Positions 25,939-34,845 of a stretch of 64,000 nt of DNA are shown piece after piece (the first letter of the stretch is position 1; each line of letters starts with the position of its first letter). The position numbers were made by a program, and so were the translations under genes. A model generated the notes under the pieces. The model was not told the DNA's origin and searched no databases. It saw only the letters and a program-made list of their open reading frames with translations. Source of the DNA: an uncultured Phocaeicola sp. (GTDB lineage Bacteria; Bacteroidota; Bacteroidia; Bacteroidales; Bacteroidaceae); assembly GCA_944320135.1 (NCBI GenBank), contig CALUGI010000006.1, positions 39,113 through 103,112 of the forward strand, given 5' to 3'.

Positions 25939-26937
25939 ATGAACATCACATTCATCGGAGGCAGCGGCTTTGTGGGCACACGCCTCATCGAACTCTTGAA
26001 AGAAGACGCCCAAAAGGGCTACAATATCCGGAATATCGACCTGCAACAGAGCCATTTCCACCCGGAAGTGACGGAGATAGGAGACGTGAGAGACCAGTGC
26101 TGCATGGACGAAAAGCTGAAGGGGGCGGACTGCGTGGTGCTGCTTGCCGCACAACACAGGGATGACGTCCACCCCGTATCGCTTTACTACGACACGAACG
26201 TGGGAGGAATGGAGAAAACGCTCAACGCCATGCAGAAGAACGGGGTGAAACGAATCGTGTTCTATTCGTCGGTGGCCGTGTATGGGCTGAACAAGAAGAA
26301 CCCGAACGAAGAGCACCCGGCCGACCCGTTCAACCACTACGGGAAAAGCAAATGGCAGGCGGAACAGAAGTTGCAGGAATGGCACAAAACGCATCCGGAC
26401 TGGAACGTCAACATCGTGCGCCCCACCGTCATTTTCGGCGAACGCAACCGGGGAAACGTCTACAACCTGCTGAAACAGATTGCAAGCGGAAAGTTTCTGA
26501 TGGTAGGCAAGGGGAACAACAAGAAGTCGATGGCATACGTGGGCAACATCGTGGCGTTCACGAAGTTCCTCATCGAGAACAAGACTGAGGGATACAACGT
26601 GTACAACTACATCGACAAGCCTGATTTCAACATGAACGAGCTTGTGGCCCACGTCAGCAAGGTGCTGAAGAAGCACATCCCCACTACGCATTTCCCCTAT
26701 TGGTTAGGCATGTTGGGAGGATACGGATTCGACCTTCTGGCCAAGATTACGGGCAAAAAGCTCACGGTAAGCTCGGTACGCGTGAAGAAGTTCTGCGCCA
26801 CCACCGAGTTTGACGCGACTAAAGTGAAGGAAACCGGATTCAAGGCTCCCTACACGCTGGCGGAGGGACTGGCCCGCACGCTTGAGTTCGAATTCATCCA
26901 CGACGCTTCCGGCGGAATCACTTTCAAGACGGAATAA
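25939..26937 (+). CDS. NAD-dependent epimerase/dehydratase (extended SDR)
   Basis: 332 aa. N-terminal nucleotide-binding GGSGFVG at 7-13 and catalytic YGKSK (Tyr134, Lys138), with Ser at 110-111 (VFYSSVAVYG), give a complete SDR active site. It is predicted to modify a nucleotide-sugar precursor (epimerisation, 4-keto reduction or dehydration) for the polysaccharide. GC-rich codon use like the core genome contrasts with the wzx-to-GT14 block. It follows the winged-helix gene after 56 nt and may be read from the same transcript. Substrate cannot be assigned. Confidence 0.88.
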   Translation: MNITFIGGSGFVGTRLIELLKEDAQKGYNIRNIDLQQSHFHPEVTEIGDVRDQCCMDEKLKGADCVVLLAAQHRDDVHPVSLYYDTNVGGMEKTLNAMQKNGVKRIVFYSSVAVYGLNKKNPNEEHPADPFNHYGKSKWQAEQKLQEWHKTHPDWNVNIVRPTVIFGERNRGNVYNLLKQIASGKFLMVGKGNNKKSMAYVGNIVAFTKFLIENKTEGYNVYNYIDKPDFNMNELVAHVSKVLKKHIPTTHFPYWLGMLGGYGFDLLAKITGKKLTVSSVRVKKFCATTEFDATKVKETGFKAPYTLAEGLARTLEFEFIHDASGGITFKTE

Positions 26938-27024
26938 GGAAACGCCGCGACGTTTTGCCGGAACGCGGCGGAAAGATGATGAAAACGCGCCCGCAAACGC
27001 ATCCGGATATCGGCGAAAAATCAC

Positions 27025-27032
27025 TATCTTTG
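27025..27032 (+). promoter_or_regulatory. Candidate -7 element for the wzz-wzi-upxY unit
   Basis: TATCTTTG matches TAnnTTTG and lies 40 nt before the chain-length gene; no clear TTTG is at -33. Upstream, CGCCGCG (26943-26949) and CGCGGCG (26964-26970) make a short GC-rich hairpin that could end the preceding transcript. Together they suggest that the export genes can be expressed separately. Confidence 0.45.
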
Positions 27033-27072
27033 CACCGGAAACAAACAAACCCGACAGATAAACTTCTTCAAG

Positions 27073-28206
27073 ATGACAGAACAAAAAAACGACATAACAG
27101 AGAAAAAGCAGCAAGAGGAAATGGAAATCGACTTGATTGCCCTGTTCAAAAAGCTGGCGGACAACCGTAAAAGACTCTACAAGGCGGTAGGCGTCGGCGC
27201 CGTAATCGGACTCCTCATCGGGTTCAGCCTCCCGAAAGAATACAAGGTGGAAGTGACCCTCTCGCCGGAATCCGGTCTGGAAAACTCCGGAGGGCTGGCG
27301 GGCATCGCGTCCATGTTCGGCCTGGGAAGCGGAGGAAGTTTAGGAGAAGACGCGCTGAGCTTCACCCTGTTTCCGGAAATCATCAAAACCACTCCCTTCC
27401 TGCTGGAAATGCTGGAAACCCCGCTGAAGACGAAAGACGACGAGAGCATCACGCTCTACGACTATTTGGACACGATGAGCCAGCCGTGGTGGAGCTACAT
27501 CATGAAGCTCCCCGGACAGGCGGTGGGCGGCGTCATGTCATTGTTCAGAGACAAGCCGGATGAAACCGACCGGCCTATCGACCCCTTCAGGCTGACACAC
27601 GAGCAGAAAGGGCGCATCGAAATGCTGAAAGAGATGCTGAAAGCCGAAACGGACAAGAAGACGGGAATGACTACGGTAAGCATCTCCCTGCAAGACCCGG
27701 TGGCCTCCGCATTGGCGGCGGACAGCGCAGTGACCAAGCTGCAGCGGTATATCACGGACTACCGCACGCGAAAGGCGCAACAAGACTGCGACTATTTGGA
27801 GAAGGTCTGCAAAAAATGCAACGAAGAATACATCAAGGCCCAAGAAGCATACGCACGCTTTGCTGACGCCAACAAGAATATAATACTGCAGTCGGTGAAG
27901 GCGGAAAGCGAACGCCTGCAGAAAGCGGCAAGCTCAGCCTACCAGATATACAACCAGATGGACACGCAGCTGCAGCTCTCGCGCGCCAAAATACAGGAAG
28001 CGAAGCCGGTGTTCGCTGTAGTTGAACCTGCCACCGTCCCCTTGCATCCGTCGGCGCCCAGAAAGATGATTATCTTGGTCGGCTTCATGTTCCTTGCTTT
28101 CTTCATCAAATCGGCATGGATATTGTTCGGAGAAGAACTCTGGAAATCGTTTAAGGAAGAGATGAGAAAACCGGCTGAAGAATCCGAAAAACAAATCGTA
28201 AAATGA
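27073..28206 (+). CDS. Wzz-type chain-length determinant / polysaccharide co-polymerase
   Basis: 377 aa with the two-helix Wzz architecture: TM1 at about 41-57 (LYKAVGVGAVIGLLIGFSL), a periplasmic domain with a long coiled-coil region (about 215-305), and TM2 near 330-350 preceded by the typical Pro-rich PATVPLHPSAPRKM. No cytoplasmic tyrosine kinase domain follows, so it is a stand-alone co-polymerase. It should set chain length of the polymer together with the Wzy-like protein. Stop overlaps the next ATG (28203-28206). Confidence 0.9.
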   Translation: MTEQKNDITEKKQQEEMEIDLIALFKKLADNRKRLYKAVGVGAVIGLLIGFSLPKEYKVEVTLSPESGLENSGGLAGIASMFGLGSGGSLGEDALSFTLFPEIIKTTPFLLEMLETPLKTKDDESITLYDYLDTMSQPWWSYIMKLPGQAVGGVMSLFRDKPDETDRPIDPFRLTHEQKGRIEMLKEMLKAETDKKTGMTTVSISLQDPVASALAADSAVTKLQRYITDYRTRKAQQDCDYLEKVCKKCNEEYIKAQEAYARFADANKNIILQSVKAESERLQKAASSAYQIYNQMDTQLQLSRAKIQEAKPVFAVVEPATVPLHPSAPRKMIILVGFMFLAFFIKSAWILFGEELWKSFKEEMRKPAEESEKQIVK

Positions 28207-29687
28207 AAAGACTTGCTATAATCGCGCTGGGCCTGCTGGCGGCTACGGTCTCATACGCCCAGCTGGATACGGAACTGAAATATCAGGTGGAACTGGGAGC
28301 CACAGCCGGAAACGGCACGTATGCTCCGCTCTGGTTCACCGCCAACCGGTACGGGCTGTCGAGCTCGGAACCCAATTCAGGATACCTCCGTGCCGGAATC
28401 GCCTACGAAAAAGAGTTGAAAAGAAACTGGAAGGTGGCCGCCGGAATAGACTTGGCCGGAACCGTCAACCACCAGAACAGCTTCAACGTGCAGCAGCTGT
28501 ACGCCGACATCTCATGGAAGGTGCTGAACCTCAGCATAGGCATCAAGGAAAGGAAAGGATTTCCGCTGGAAAAAAACGCGGCTTTGAGCAGCGGAATGAT
28601 GGTGGAAGGCCCGAACGCCCATCCTCTTCCGCAAATCAGAGCGGAAATGCCTGAGTTCTGGAACGTGCCGGGCACCAAAGGATGGTTCGCCTTCAAAGGG
28701 CACATCGCTTACGGCTCGTTCGCCGAATACGACTGGCAGCGAAATCATGTGAATCCGGGAGGAACGTTCACGGAAAACGTGCTTTACCACAGCAAGTCGC
28801 TGATGCTGCGCTTCGGAAACAAAGAAAGGTTTCCGCTGGAGTTTGAAGCGGGAATCCTGATGGCGGCGCAGTTCGGAGGCAACAGATACAGGAAACAAGC
28901 GGACGGAAGCGTAACGCTGGAAACGGACATGCCGGAAAACTTGAAAGCATATTGGAAAGCATTCTTCCCGCAAGCGGGAGGCGAAGACACGCCATACGGC
29001 GAGCAGACCAACATTGAAGGAAACCAGGTGGGAAGCTGGAACTTCGCCCTCAACTGCTATATGGGCGACTGGAAGTTCCGCGCCTACTTAGAGCATTATT
29101 TTGAAGACCACTCGCAAATGTTCTGGGAATACGGAAGATGGAAAGACGGACAGCTGGGTCTGGAAATCACCTTCCCCAAAAACCGATGGATAACCTCCGC
29201 CGTATGGGAAGGCATATCCACCAAAGACCAGACAGGGCCGTTACTATACAACGGCTTCGACGGACAGTTCCCGGAATACCAAATCAGCGGCAACGACGAC
29301 TACTTCAACCATTACATCTATGGTGCATGGCAATATATGGGAATGGGAATGGGAAATCCCCTTGTCCCTGCCCCGCTCTACAATGAAGACCACTCCATTT
29401 CTTTCCGCAGCAGCCGGATAAGGGCAAACCATCTGGGCATATCAGGCAATCCGTCGGCTGAATGGAGCTACCGCCTGCTGGTTTCATTCGCACGCTATTG
29501 GGGCACGTATTACAATCCTCTCGACAAGCAGCGGAAACAATTCTATTCGCTCTATGAAGCCGTCTACTCTCCGCGTTGGGCAAAAGGCTGGAGCGCATCG
29601 CTGGCGCTCGGACTCGACCGGGGGAACTACCTTGGAAATTCCACCGGAGGGATGCTGACCATCAAAAAAACGGGAATCATTTTCTAA
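28203..29687 (+). CDS. Wzi-family capsule assembly outer-membrane protein
   Basis: 494 aa with a signal peptide (MKRLAIIALGLLAATVSYAQ) and a beta-barrel-like sequence full of aromatic and glycine-rich strands. Stretches such as YAPLWFTANRYGLSS, WDFAG-like strands and FEDHSQMFWEYGRWKDGQLGLEI fit the capsule assembly Wzi family, which in Gram-negatives binds or anchors capsule at the outer membrane. Translationally coupled to the Wzz gene by ATGA. The C-terminus ends TIKKTGIIF with a terminal Phe as in many outer-membrane barrels. Confidence 0.87.
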   Translation: MKRLAIIALGLLAATVSYAQLDTELKYQVELGATAGNGTYAPLWFTANRYGLSSSEPNSGYLRAGIAYEKELKRNWKVAAGIDLAGTVNHQNSFNVQQLYADISWKVLNLSIGIKERKGFPLEKNAALSSGMMVEGPNAHPLPQIRAEMPEFWNVPGTKGWFAFKGHIAYGSFAEYDWQRNHVNPGGTFTENVLYHSKSLMLRFGNKERFPLEFEAGILMAAQFGGNRYRKQADGSVTLETDMPENLKAYWKAFFPQAGGEDTPYGEQTNIEGNQVGSWNFALNCYMGDWKFRAYLEHYFEDHSQMFWEYGRWKDGQLGLEITFPKNRWITSAVWEGISTKDQTGPLLYNGFDGQFPEYQISGNDDYFNHYIYGAWQYMGMGMGNPLVPAPLYNEDHSISFRSSRIRANHLGISGNPSAEWSYRLLVSFARYWGTYYNPLDKQRKQFYSLYEAVYSPRWAKGWSASLALGLDRGNYLGNSTGGMLTIKKTGIIF

Positions 29688-29699
29688 CGCTCGAACTAT

Positions 29700-30137
29700 A
29701 TGAAACAATTCATCTATATAAGCCTCCTTGCAGCCGCCATAGCGTTTGGAGGATGCAAGAAAGAACCCATCAATTCCGATATAGAAGGACATTGGCAACT
29801 TCTGGAGTTTACCACCAAAGCGGACAACGTAACGCACCCGTGCGAACGCATCTATTACAGCATCCAACTGTGGGTGGTGGAAGTGGCGGAAAAGCAAGGG
29901 CCGTTGGGTCTGGAATCTTTCCGAGGAAGATACCGGTACGATGAAACATCGAACACTGTCAGCATGACAGAGATGAGCACATACGCCACTCCGGGAAACT
30001 CTGTTCCTGCTGAAGTATGGCAACTGAAGCCTTACGGACTGAACAGCACGGACACGGAGTTCGATGTAATCAGCGCAGACGGGAAGTCGATGGTACTCGA
30101 ATCAGACTATGCAAGACTGACATTCAAGAAGTTCTGA
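29700..30137 (+). CDS. Small lipocalin-like lipoprotein
   Basis: 145 aa. Lipobox FGGC with Cys at about residue 19 after a hydrophobic signal, then KKEP. The mature part begins IEGHWQLLEFTTK, like the lipocalin-type domains (DUF4847-like group) frequent in Bacteroidales. It lies between the Wzi-like gene (12 nt) and the antiterminator gene (2 nt), so it probably belongs to the polysaccharide export unit. Its function is unknown; a periplasmic accessory role is only an inference from context. Confidence 0.75.
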   Translation: MKQFIYISLLAAAIAFGGCKKEPINSDIEGHWQLLEFTTKADNVTHPCERIYYSIQLWVVEVAEKQGPLGLESFRGRYRYDETSNTVSMTEMSTYATPGNSVPAEVWQLKPYGLNSTDTEFDVISADGKSMVLESDYARLTFKKF

Positions 30138-30139
30138 CA

Positions 30140-30652
30140 ATGAACGACAAACAGGAACACTGGTACGCTCTATACGTGAGGATGCATCACGAGAAGAAAA
30201 CAGCGGAAAAATTAGACGGGATGGGCATCACGAACTACTTGCCGATACAGGAAGTGGTGAGACAATGGAGCGACAGAAAGAAGAAGCTCAAGGTGGTGGT
30301 AATCCCGATGATGATTTTTGTCCGCACGGACGAATGCGGAAGGTTAGAGCTGATAAGGAATATCCCTTCTGTCACCGGATGCCTGTTCGACCGGAGCGCG
30401 AGACAACCGGCGGTGATACGTGACGAAGAAATGGAACGCTTCAGGTTTATGCTGGACTTCTCGGACGAAACGGTGCGCTTCTTCGACAAACCTTTGGCTC
30501 CGGGCGACAAGGTGCGTGTGATAAAAGGGCCGCTCATGAACTTGGAAGGCGAACTGATACACTTGGAAGGCAAATCGCAGATTCTGGTAAGAATCCAGCA
30601 GTTAGGCTCCGCATCAGTAGACATCCCCGCCGGATATGTAGAAAAGATTTAA
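30140..30652 (+). CDS. upxY: UpxY-family NusG-like transcription antiterminator
   Basis: 170 aa. The NGN domain opens HWYALYVRMHHEKKTAEKL and includes the FVRTD strand; a KOW motif is visible in APGDKVRVIKGPLMNLEGELI (about residues 119-140). The family binds RNA polymerase and prevents premature termination in the leader of Bacteroides surface polysaccharide operons. Start at ATG 30140 rather than an upstream in-frame codon inside the lipoprotein gene. Unlike the classic arrangement, where upxY is promoter-proximal and followed by upxZ, it is the last gene of the locus and no upxZ is seen. Followed by a strong terminator. Confidence 0.9.
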   Translation: MNDKQEHWYALYVRMHHEKKTAEKLDGMGITNYLPIQEVVRQWSDRKKKLKVVVIPMMIFVRTDECGRLELIRNIPSVTGCLFDRSARQPAVIRDEEMERFRFMLDFSDETVRFFDKPLAPGDKVRVIKGPLMNLEGELIHLEGKSQILVRIQQLGSASVDIPAGYVEKI

Positions 30653-30675
30653 GACACTCGCAAGCAAAGTGGCAT

Positions 30676-30725
30676 TGAGGGGTTGGCAAGAACGCGGTTG
30701 CGTTTCTTGCCAACCCCTCAGTTTT
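30676..30725 (+). terminator. Strong intrinsic terminator ending the polysaccharide locus
   Basis: A 17-bp perfect stem (30676-30692 with 30704-30720; core GAGGGGTTGGCAAG) extends inward through AACG/CGTT around a short loop, followed by GTTTTTC. PBP1A converges on it from the minus strand, which may use the same hairpin. Confidence 0.88.
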
Positions 30726-30750
30726 TCAGCATCTCCCGACGAAGTGTCCC

Positions 30751-33099
30751 TCATTGGAAGAATATGTCATCGAGACGGCTGTTGTGTTCTTCTTCTATCT
30801 CCGTCAGACGGTCTTTGCACGGATCGAAATCGCCGGGTATGTCGAAGACTTCTTCTTCCGAATAGCCCAATGTCTTGTCAGCGTAAACCTTCTGCATGTA
30901 AAGTCCCCACACGGGCAATGCCATCGACGCTCCCTGTCCGTCGCGCATCGTGTCGAAGTGGATGTCGCGTTCTTCACCGCCTACCCAACAGCCGGACACG
31001 AGCGACGGAGTGAAGCCCATAAACCATCCGTCGGAATTGCGGTTGGTGGTTCCCGTCTTGCCGCCCATATCGGCCTTGATGCCGTAAAGACGGCGCACGC
31101 GGCCGCCCGTACCTTCGTTGATTACGGCGCGGAGCATCACAAGCATCTTGTATGAAGTGGATTCGCTGATTACCTCATTTATCTGGGGCGTGAACGTGGC
31201 GACCACATTCCCGTCGTTGTCTTCTATGCGGGTGACGAACAAAGGAGCCGTGCGAATGCCTTTGTTGACAAAGGCGGTATAAGCGCTCACCATCTCTCCC
31301 ACCGATATTTCACAGGGGCCCAGACAAAGCGACACCGTAGGCTGGATGTCTTTGTTGAGCACTCCGAACGAATGAATCAAACGGGCAAGGTCGTAAGGAC
31401 TCAGCTTGCTCATCAGGTAGGCCGAAATCCAGTTGTTTGAATTGGCAAGCCCCCACTTCAGCGTCACGATTTCGCCGTAATGCGAGCGGGAACTGTTGCG
31501 CGGCGACCATGCCCTGCCGTTTTCGTCAAACAGCGTCTGCTCTACGTTGCGCACCTCGTCGCACGGGGAGAATCCGTTTTCCATCGCCAGCGAATAGACG
31601 AAAGGCTTCACGGTAGACCCGATTTGGCGGCGTCCCACCATTGCCATGTCGTATTGGAAATAGTTGTAGTTGGGGCCTCCCACATACGCCTTCACATGTC
31701 CCGTCAGCGGGTCCATCGACATGAATCCCGCGCGCAGGAAGTGCTTGTAATACTTGATAGAGTCGAGCGGGGTCATAATCGTGTCCTTCTCCCCGTCCCA
31801 CGAAAAGACCGTCATCTCGTGCGGAGTGTTGAACGCTTCCGTAATTTCCGCTTCCGTGCAGCCCGCCGCCTTCATGGTGCGGTAACGGTCGCTTTGGCGG
31901 ACGGAGCGCGCCAAGATGCGCTCCACTTCTTCCGGAGTGAGCTGGTTGGTATAAGGAGCCGTCTTGCGCCCCTTCTTTTCCTTGAAGAAACGGGGCTGCA
32001 GGTATTTGGCCACGTGCTCGTAGACAGCTTCTTCGGCATAACGCTGCATACGCGAGTTGATGGTCGTATAGATTTTCAGCCCGTCCACGTAGATATTGTA
32101 GTTCGTCCCGTCCTTCTTCTTGTTTTTCGCGCACCATCCGTACAGCGGGTTGGTCTCCCATGCAATCGAGTCTTCGTAATAAGCCTGCATCTGCCATCCC
32201 CGATACTTGCTCCGGTCGGGCTTCTTGGCGGTCATCACCCCGCGCAGGTATTCGCGGAAATAGGTGGCCAGACCGTCTTTATGGTCTACGGGCTGGAACT
32301 TCAGCGTCAAAGGGAGAGCCTGGAGCGAATCGCACTCTGCGGCGGTGATATACCCCGCCTTGCGCATCTGGTCGAGCACCACGTTGCGCCGTCCCCGCGA
32401 ACGCTCGTTGAAGCGGCGCGGATTGTAGAGCGAAGGGTTCTTGCACATGCCTATCAGCGTGGCCGCCTCTTCTATCTTCAAGTTTTTGGGCTCTTTGCCG
32501 AAATAGGTCTTCGCCGCCGTCTTGATGCCCACGGCATTGTTGAGGAAGTCGAACTTGTTGAGATACATCGTCAGGATTTCCTCCTTCGTATAGTAACGCT
32601 CCAGCTTCACGGCAATCACCCACTCGATGGGCTTCTGGAGCAGACGCTCCATCACGTTGTCTGCCGTGGGCGAATAGAACTGCTTGGCAAGCTGCTGGGT
32701 GATGGTGCTGCCGCCCCCCGCATGTTTCTGCATCAGAATGCCGCGCTTCACCACCGCGCGCAGGAAAGCGCGGGCGTCGATACCCGAATGGCGGTCGAAG
32801 CGCACGTCTTCCGTCGCTATCAGGGCGTGTACCAGATGGGGAGAAAGGTCGGCATAGCCCACATACACGCGGTTTTCCTTGCTGAGCGACCACGTGCCGA
32901 GCAGCTGCCCGTCTTCCGACAGCACTTGAGTGGCAAACTTCAAGTTCGGGTTTTCAAGTTCTTCCACCGGGGGAACGTAACCGATTTTCCCCTTCGAGAT
33001 GGCGGCGAATACAATCGCGGCCGCAGCAACGGCTATCGCCAGCACAGCCCACAATATGATGATGAACGTCTTTCTCATTTTTTTTACTTGCAACTTCAT
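30751..33099 (-). CDS. Class A penicillin-binding protein 1A
   Basis: Bifunctional peptidoglycan synthase, 782 aa. Membrane anchor at about 11-33. The GT51 glycosyltransferase domain has the catalytic Glu97 in ATEDVRFDRHSGID and GGGSTITQQLAKQ at 128-140. The transpeptidase domain shows STVK (Ser495), SNN (554-556) and KTGT (681-684). Start set at ATG 33097-33099 (MKLQVKK); ATG 33076-33078 seven codons later is possible, and the frame is open further upstream without a plausible start. The protein acts on the periplasmic face. It is transcribed alone, divergent from pyrB. Confidence 0.95.
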   Translation of the reverse strand: MKLQVKKMRKTFIIILWAVLAIAVAAAAIVFAAISKGKIGYVPPVEELENPNLKFATQVLSEDGQLLGTWSLSKENRVYVGYADLSPHLVHALIATEDVRFDRHSGIDARAFLRAVVKRGILMQKHAGGGSTITQQLAKQFYSPTADNVMERLLQKPIEWVIAVKLERYYTKEEILTMYLNKFDFLNNAVGIKTAAKTYFGKEPKNLKIEEAATLIGMCKNPSLYNPRRFNERSRGRRNVVLDQMRKAGYITAAECDSLQALPLTLKFQPVDHKDGLATYFREYLRGVMTAKKPDRSKYRGWQMQAYYEDSIAWETNPLYGWCAKNKKKDGTNYNIYVDGLKIYTTINSRMQRYAEEAVYEHVAKYLQPRFFKEKKGRKTAPYTNQLTPEEVERILARSVRQSDRYRTMKAAGCTEAEITEAFNTPHEMTVFSWDGEKDTIMTPLDSIKYYKHFLRAGFMSMDPLTGHVKAYVGGPNYNYFQYDMAMVGRRQIGSTVKPFVYSLAMENGFSPCDEVRNVEQTLFDENGRAWSPRNSSRSHYGEIVTLKWGLANSNNWISAYLMSKLSPYDLARLIHSFGVLNKDIQPTVSLCLGPCEISVGEMVSAYTAFVNKGIRTAPLFVTRIEDNDGNVVATFTPQINEVISESTSYKMLVMLRAVINEGTGGRVRRLYGIKADMGGKTGTTNRNSDGWFMGFTPSLVSGCWVGGEERDIHFDTMRDGQGASMALPVWGLYMQKVYADKTLGYSEEEVFDIPGDFDPCKDRLTEIEEEHNSRLDDIFFQ

Positions 33100-33116
33100 A
33101 ATGTCTTTACGAACTG

Positions 33117-33124
33117 CAAATGTA
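33117..33124 (-). promoter_or_regulatory. Candidate -7 element for the PBP1A gene
   Basis: On the minus strand TACATTTG matches TAnnTTTG and ends 17 nt before the chosen ATG; GTTG at 33146-33149 (minus sense) lies 21 nt upstream as a possible -33 element. Confidence 0.5.
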
Positions 33125-33203
33125 GGGAAAATCGCCGGAATATTCCAACAAAAGCGGAAGAATGAAGCATTTATTTGCAAAACTTGACGGCAAAAGCCTG
33201 TGC

Positions 33204-33270
33204 GCCTTTGCGCAAAAAGCGGGCGGGTTTTGCGCAAAAGACGGACAGGCTTTGCGGAAAAAAGCGGGCG
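33204..33270. repeat. Three degenerate 22-bp tandem units with TTTGCGCAAA palindromes
   Basis: In the gap between divergent PBP1A and pyrB, three similar units begin at about 33204, 33227 and 33249. Each holds a palindrome: TTTGCGCAAA (33207-33216), TTTTGCGCAAAA (33228-33239) and TTTGCGGAAA with one mismatch (33251-33260). The centres are exactly 22 bp apart, two helical turns. This is the arrangement expected of an operator array, although a decaying repeat cannot be excluded. Confidence 0.6.
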
Positions 33271-33352
33271 CCTTTTCCAACCGAATGCCGGGTTATTTTC
33301 ACTCCGCCCCCGAAAACTCGCGAAAAACGGATGATTTTTCTTTTTTTTTGCC

Positions 33353-33360
33353 TACCTTTG
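33353..33360 (+). promoter_or_regulatory. Candidate -7 element for pyrBI
   Basis: TACCTTTG matches TAnnTTTG, 41 nt before the pyrB ATG; it follows a run of nine T residues. No convincing -33 TTTG at 19-21 nt. No attenuator-like terminator is seen between it and pyrB. Confidence 0.5.
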
Positions 33361-33401
33361 AACTCCAATTGCAACAGCTGTCAAAAAAACGCTTAATTGA
33401 T

Positions 33402-34352
33402 ATGGAAAATAGAAGTTTAGTCACGATTGCCAAACACTCGAAGGAGAAAATCCTCTACCTGCTGGAAATGGCAAAAGAATTCGAGAAAAAACCCAACCGC
33501 CGTCTGCTGGACGGAAAGATTGTAGCGACTCTTTTCTTCGAACCGTCCACACGCACGCGCTTGAGCTTCGAAACGGCGGCCAACCGCCTCGGAGCGAAAG
33601 TAATCGGATTCACCGACCCGAAGGTAACCAGCTCGTCGAAAGGAGAAACGCTGAAGGACACCATCATGATGGTGAGCAACTACGCCGACATCATCGTGAT
33701 GCGGCACTTTCTGGAAGGAGCGGCAAGATACGCCAGCGAGGTGGCGCCCGTGCCCATCGTAAACGCAGGCGACGGGGCAAACCAGCACCCCTCGCAGACG
33801 ATGCTCGACCTCTATTCCATATACAAGACGCAGGGCACGCTCGAAAACCTCAACATCTACCTGGTGGGAGACCTGAAATACGGACGCACCGTGCATTCGC
33901 TCTTGATGGCCATGCGCCACTTCAACCCGACATTCCACTTCGTCGCTCCCGACGAACTCCGGATGCCGGACGAATACAAGCTGTACTGCAAGGAACACGG
34001 AATCCGCTTCGAAGAACATACCGACTTCACGGAAGAAACCATAGCCGATGCGGACATACTTTATATGACGCGCGTGCAGCGAGAACGCTTCACCGACCTG
34101 ATGGAATACGAGCGGGTGAAAGACGTATATATCCTCCGCAACAAAATGCTGGAGCACACGCACCCCAACCTGCGCATCCTGCACCCCCTGCCCCGCGTGA
34201 ACGAAATCGCCTACGACGTGGACGACAACCCGAAAGCATACTACTTCCAGCAGGCCAAGAACGGGCTTTACGCACGCGAAGCAATCCTGTGCGACGTGTT
34301 GGGCATCACGCTCGACGAAGTGAAAGCGGATACGACAAGCGGAATGTGTTAA
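33402..34352 (+). CDS. pyrB: Aspartate carbamoyltransferase catalytic subunit
   Basis: 316 aa. First committed step of pyrimidine synthesis: carbamoyl phosphate plus aspartate to carbamoylaspartate. The carbamoyl-phosphate site [13 protein letters not shown] has STRTR at 49-53; [14 protein letters not shown] and [10 protein letters not shown] are also present. Start at ATG 33402 (MENRSLV), since the open frame continues upstream into the promoter region without support. Adjacent pyrI (18 nt) shows that the enzyme is of the regulated class B type (c6r6). Confidence 0.96.
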   Translation: MENRSLVTIAKHSKEKILYLLEMAKEFEKKPNRRLLDGKIVATLFFEPSTRTRLSFETAANRLGAKVIGFTDPKVTSSSKGETLKDTIMMVSNYADIIVMRHFLEGAARYASEVAPVPIVNAGDGANQHPSQTMLDLYSIYKTQGTLENLNIYLVGDLKYGRTVHSLLMAMRHFNPTFHFVAPDELRMPDEYKLYCKEHGIRFEEHTDFTEETIADADILYMTRVQRERFTDLMEYERVKDVYILRNKMLEHTHPNLRILHPLPRVNEIAYDVDDNPKAYYFQQAKNGLYAREAILCDVLGITLDEVKADTTSGMC

Positions 34353-34370
34353 TCTCAAGAAATTACGGAC

Positions 34371-34826
34371 ATGAAAAAGAAAGAACTCCAAGTGGCCGCA
34401 CTGAAAAACGGCACTGTAATCGACCATATACCGTCCGACAAGCTGTTTACCGTAGTGTCGCTGCTCCATTTGCAGGACGTGACGGCGAACATCACCATCG
34501 GAAACAACTTTGAAAGCGAGAAGCTCGGCAAGAAAGGCATCATCAAGATTGCCGACCGCTTCTTCAGCTCGGAAGAAATCAACCGCCTTTCGGTCATAGC
34601 GCCGAACATCGTCCTCAACATCATCAAGGACTATGAGGTGGTAGAGAAGAAGCCGGTCATCATGCCCGACGAACTGGAAGGCATCGTGAAGTGCAACAAC
34701 CCGAAATGCATCACCAACAACGAACCGATGCAGACGCGGTTTCACGTCATCGACAAGGAGAAGGGACTGCTGAAATGCCACTATTGCGAAAAAGAACAGT
34801 CGAAAGACAACATCAAACTGCTGTAA
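34371..34826 (+). CDS. pyrI: Aspartate carbamoyltransferase regulatory subunit
   Basis: 151 aa. Binds CTP/ATP and gives allosteric feedback to PyrB. The zinc domain has Cys108, Cys113, Cys136 and Cys139 (CNNPKC and CHYC), which hold the contact to PyrB. The N-terminal nucleotide-binding region reads [21 protein letters not shown]. It is 18 nt after pyrB and 19 nt before the flavin reductase-like gene. Confidence 0.96.
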   Translation: MKKKELQVAALKNGTVIDHIPSDKLFTVVSLLHLQDVTANITIGNNFESEKLGKKGIIKIADRFFSSEEINRLSVIAPNIVLNIIKDYEVVEKKPVIMPDELEGIVKCNNPKCITNNEPMQTRFHVIDKEKGLLKCHYCEKEQSKDNIKLL

Positions 34827-34845
34827 ACGCCAAACTGCTGCAACC

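Noticed and set aside
31480-33165. A 561-codon plus-strand frame opposite PBP1A
   Set aside because: PBP1A has all catalytic motifs on the minus strand; the opposite frame is His/Arg/Val-rich without domains.
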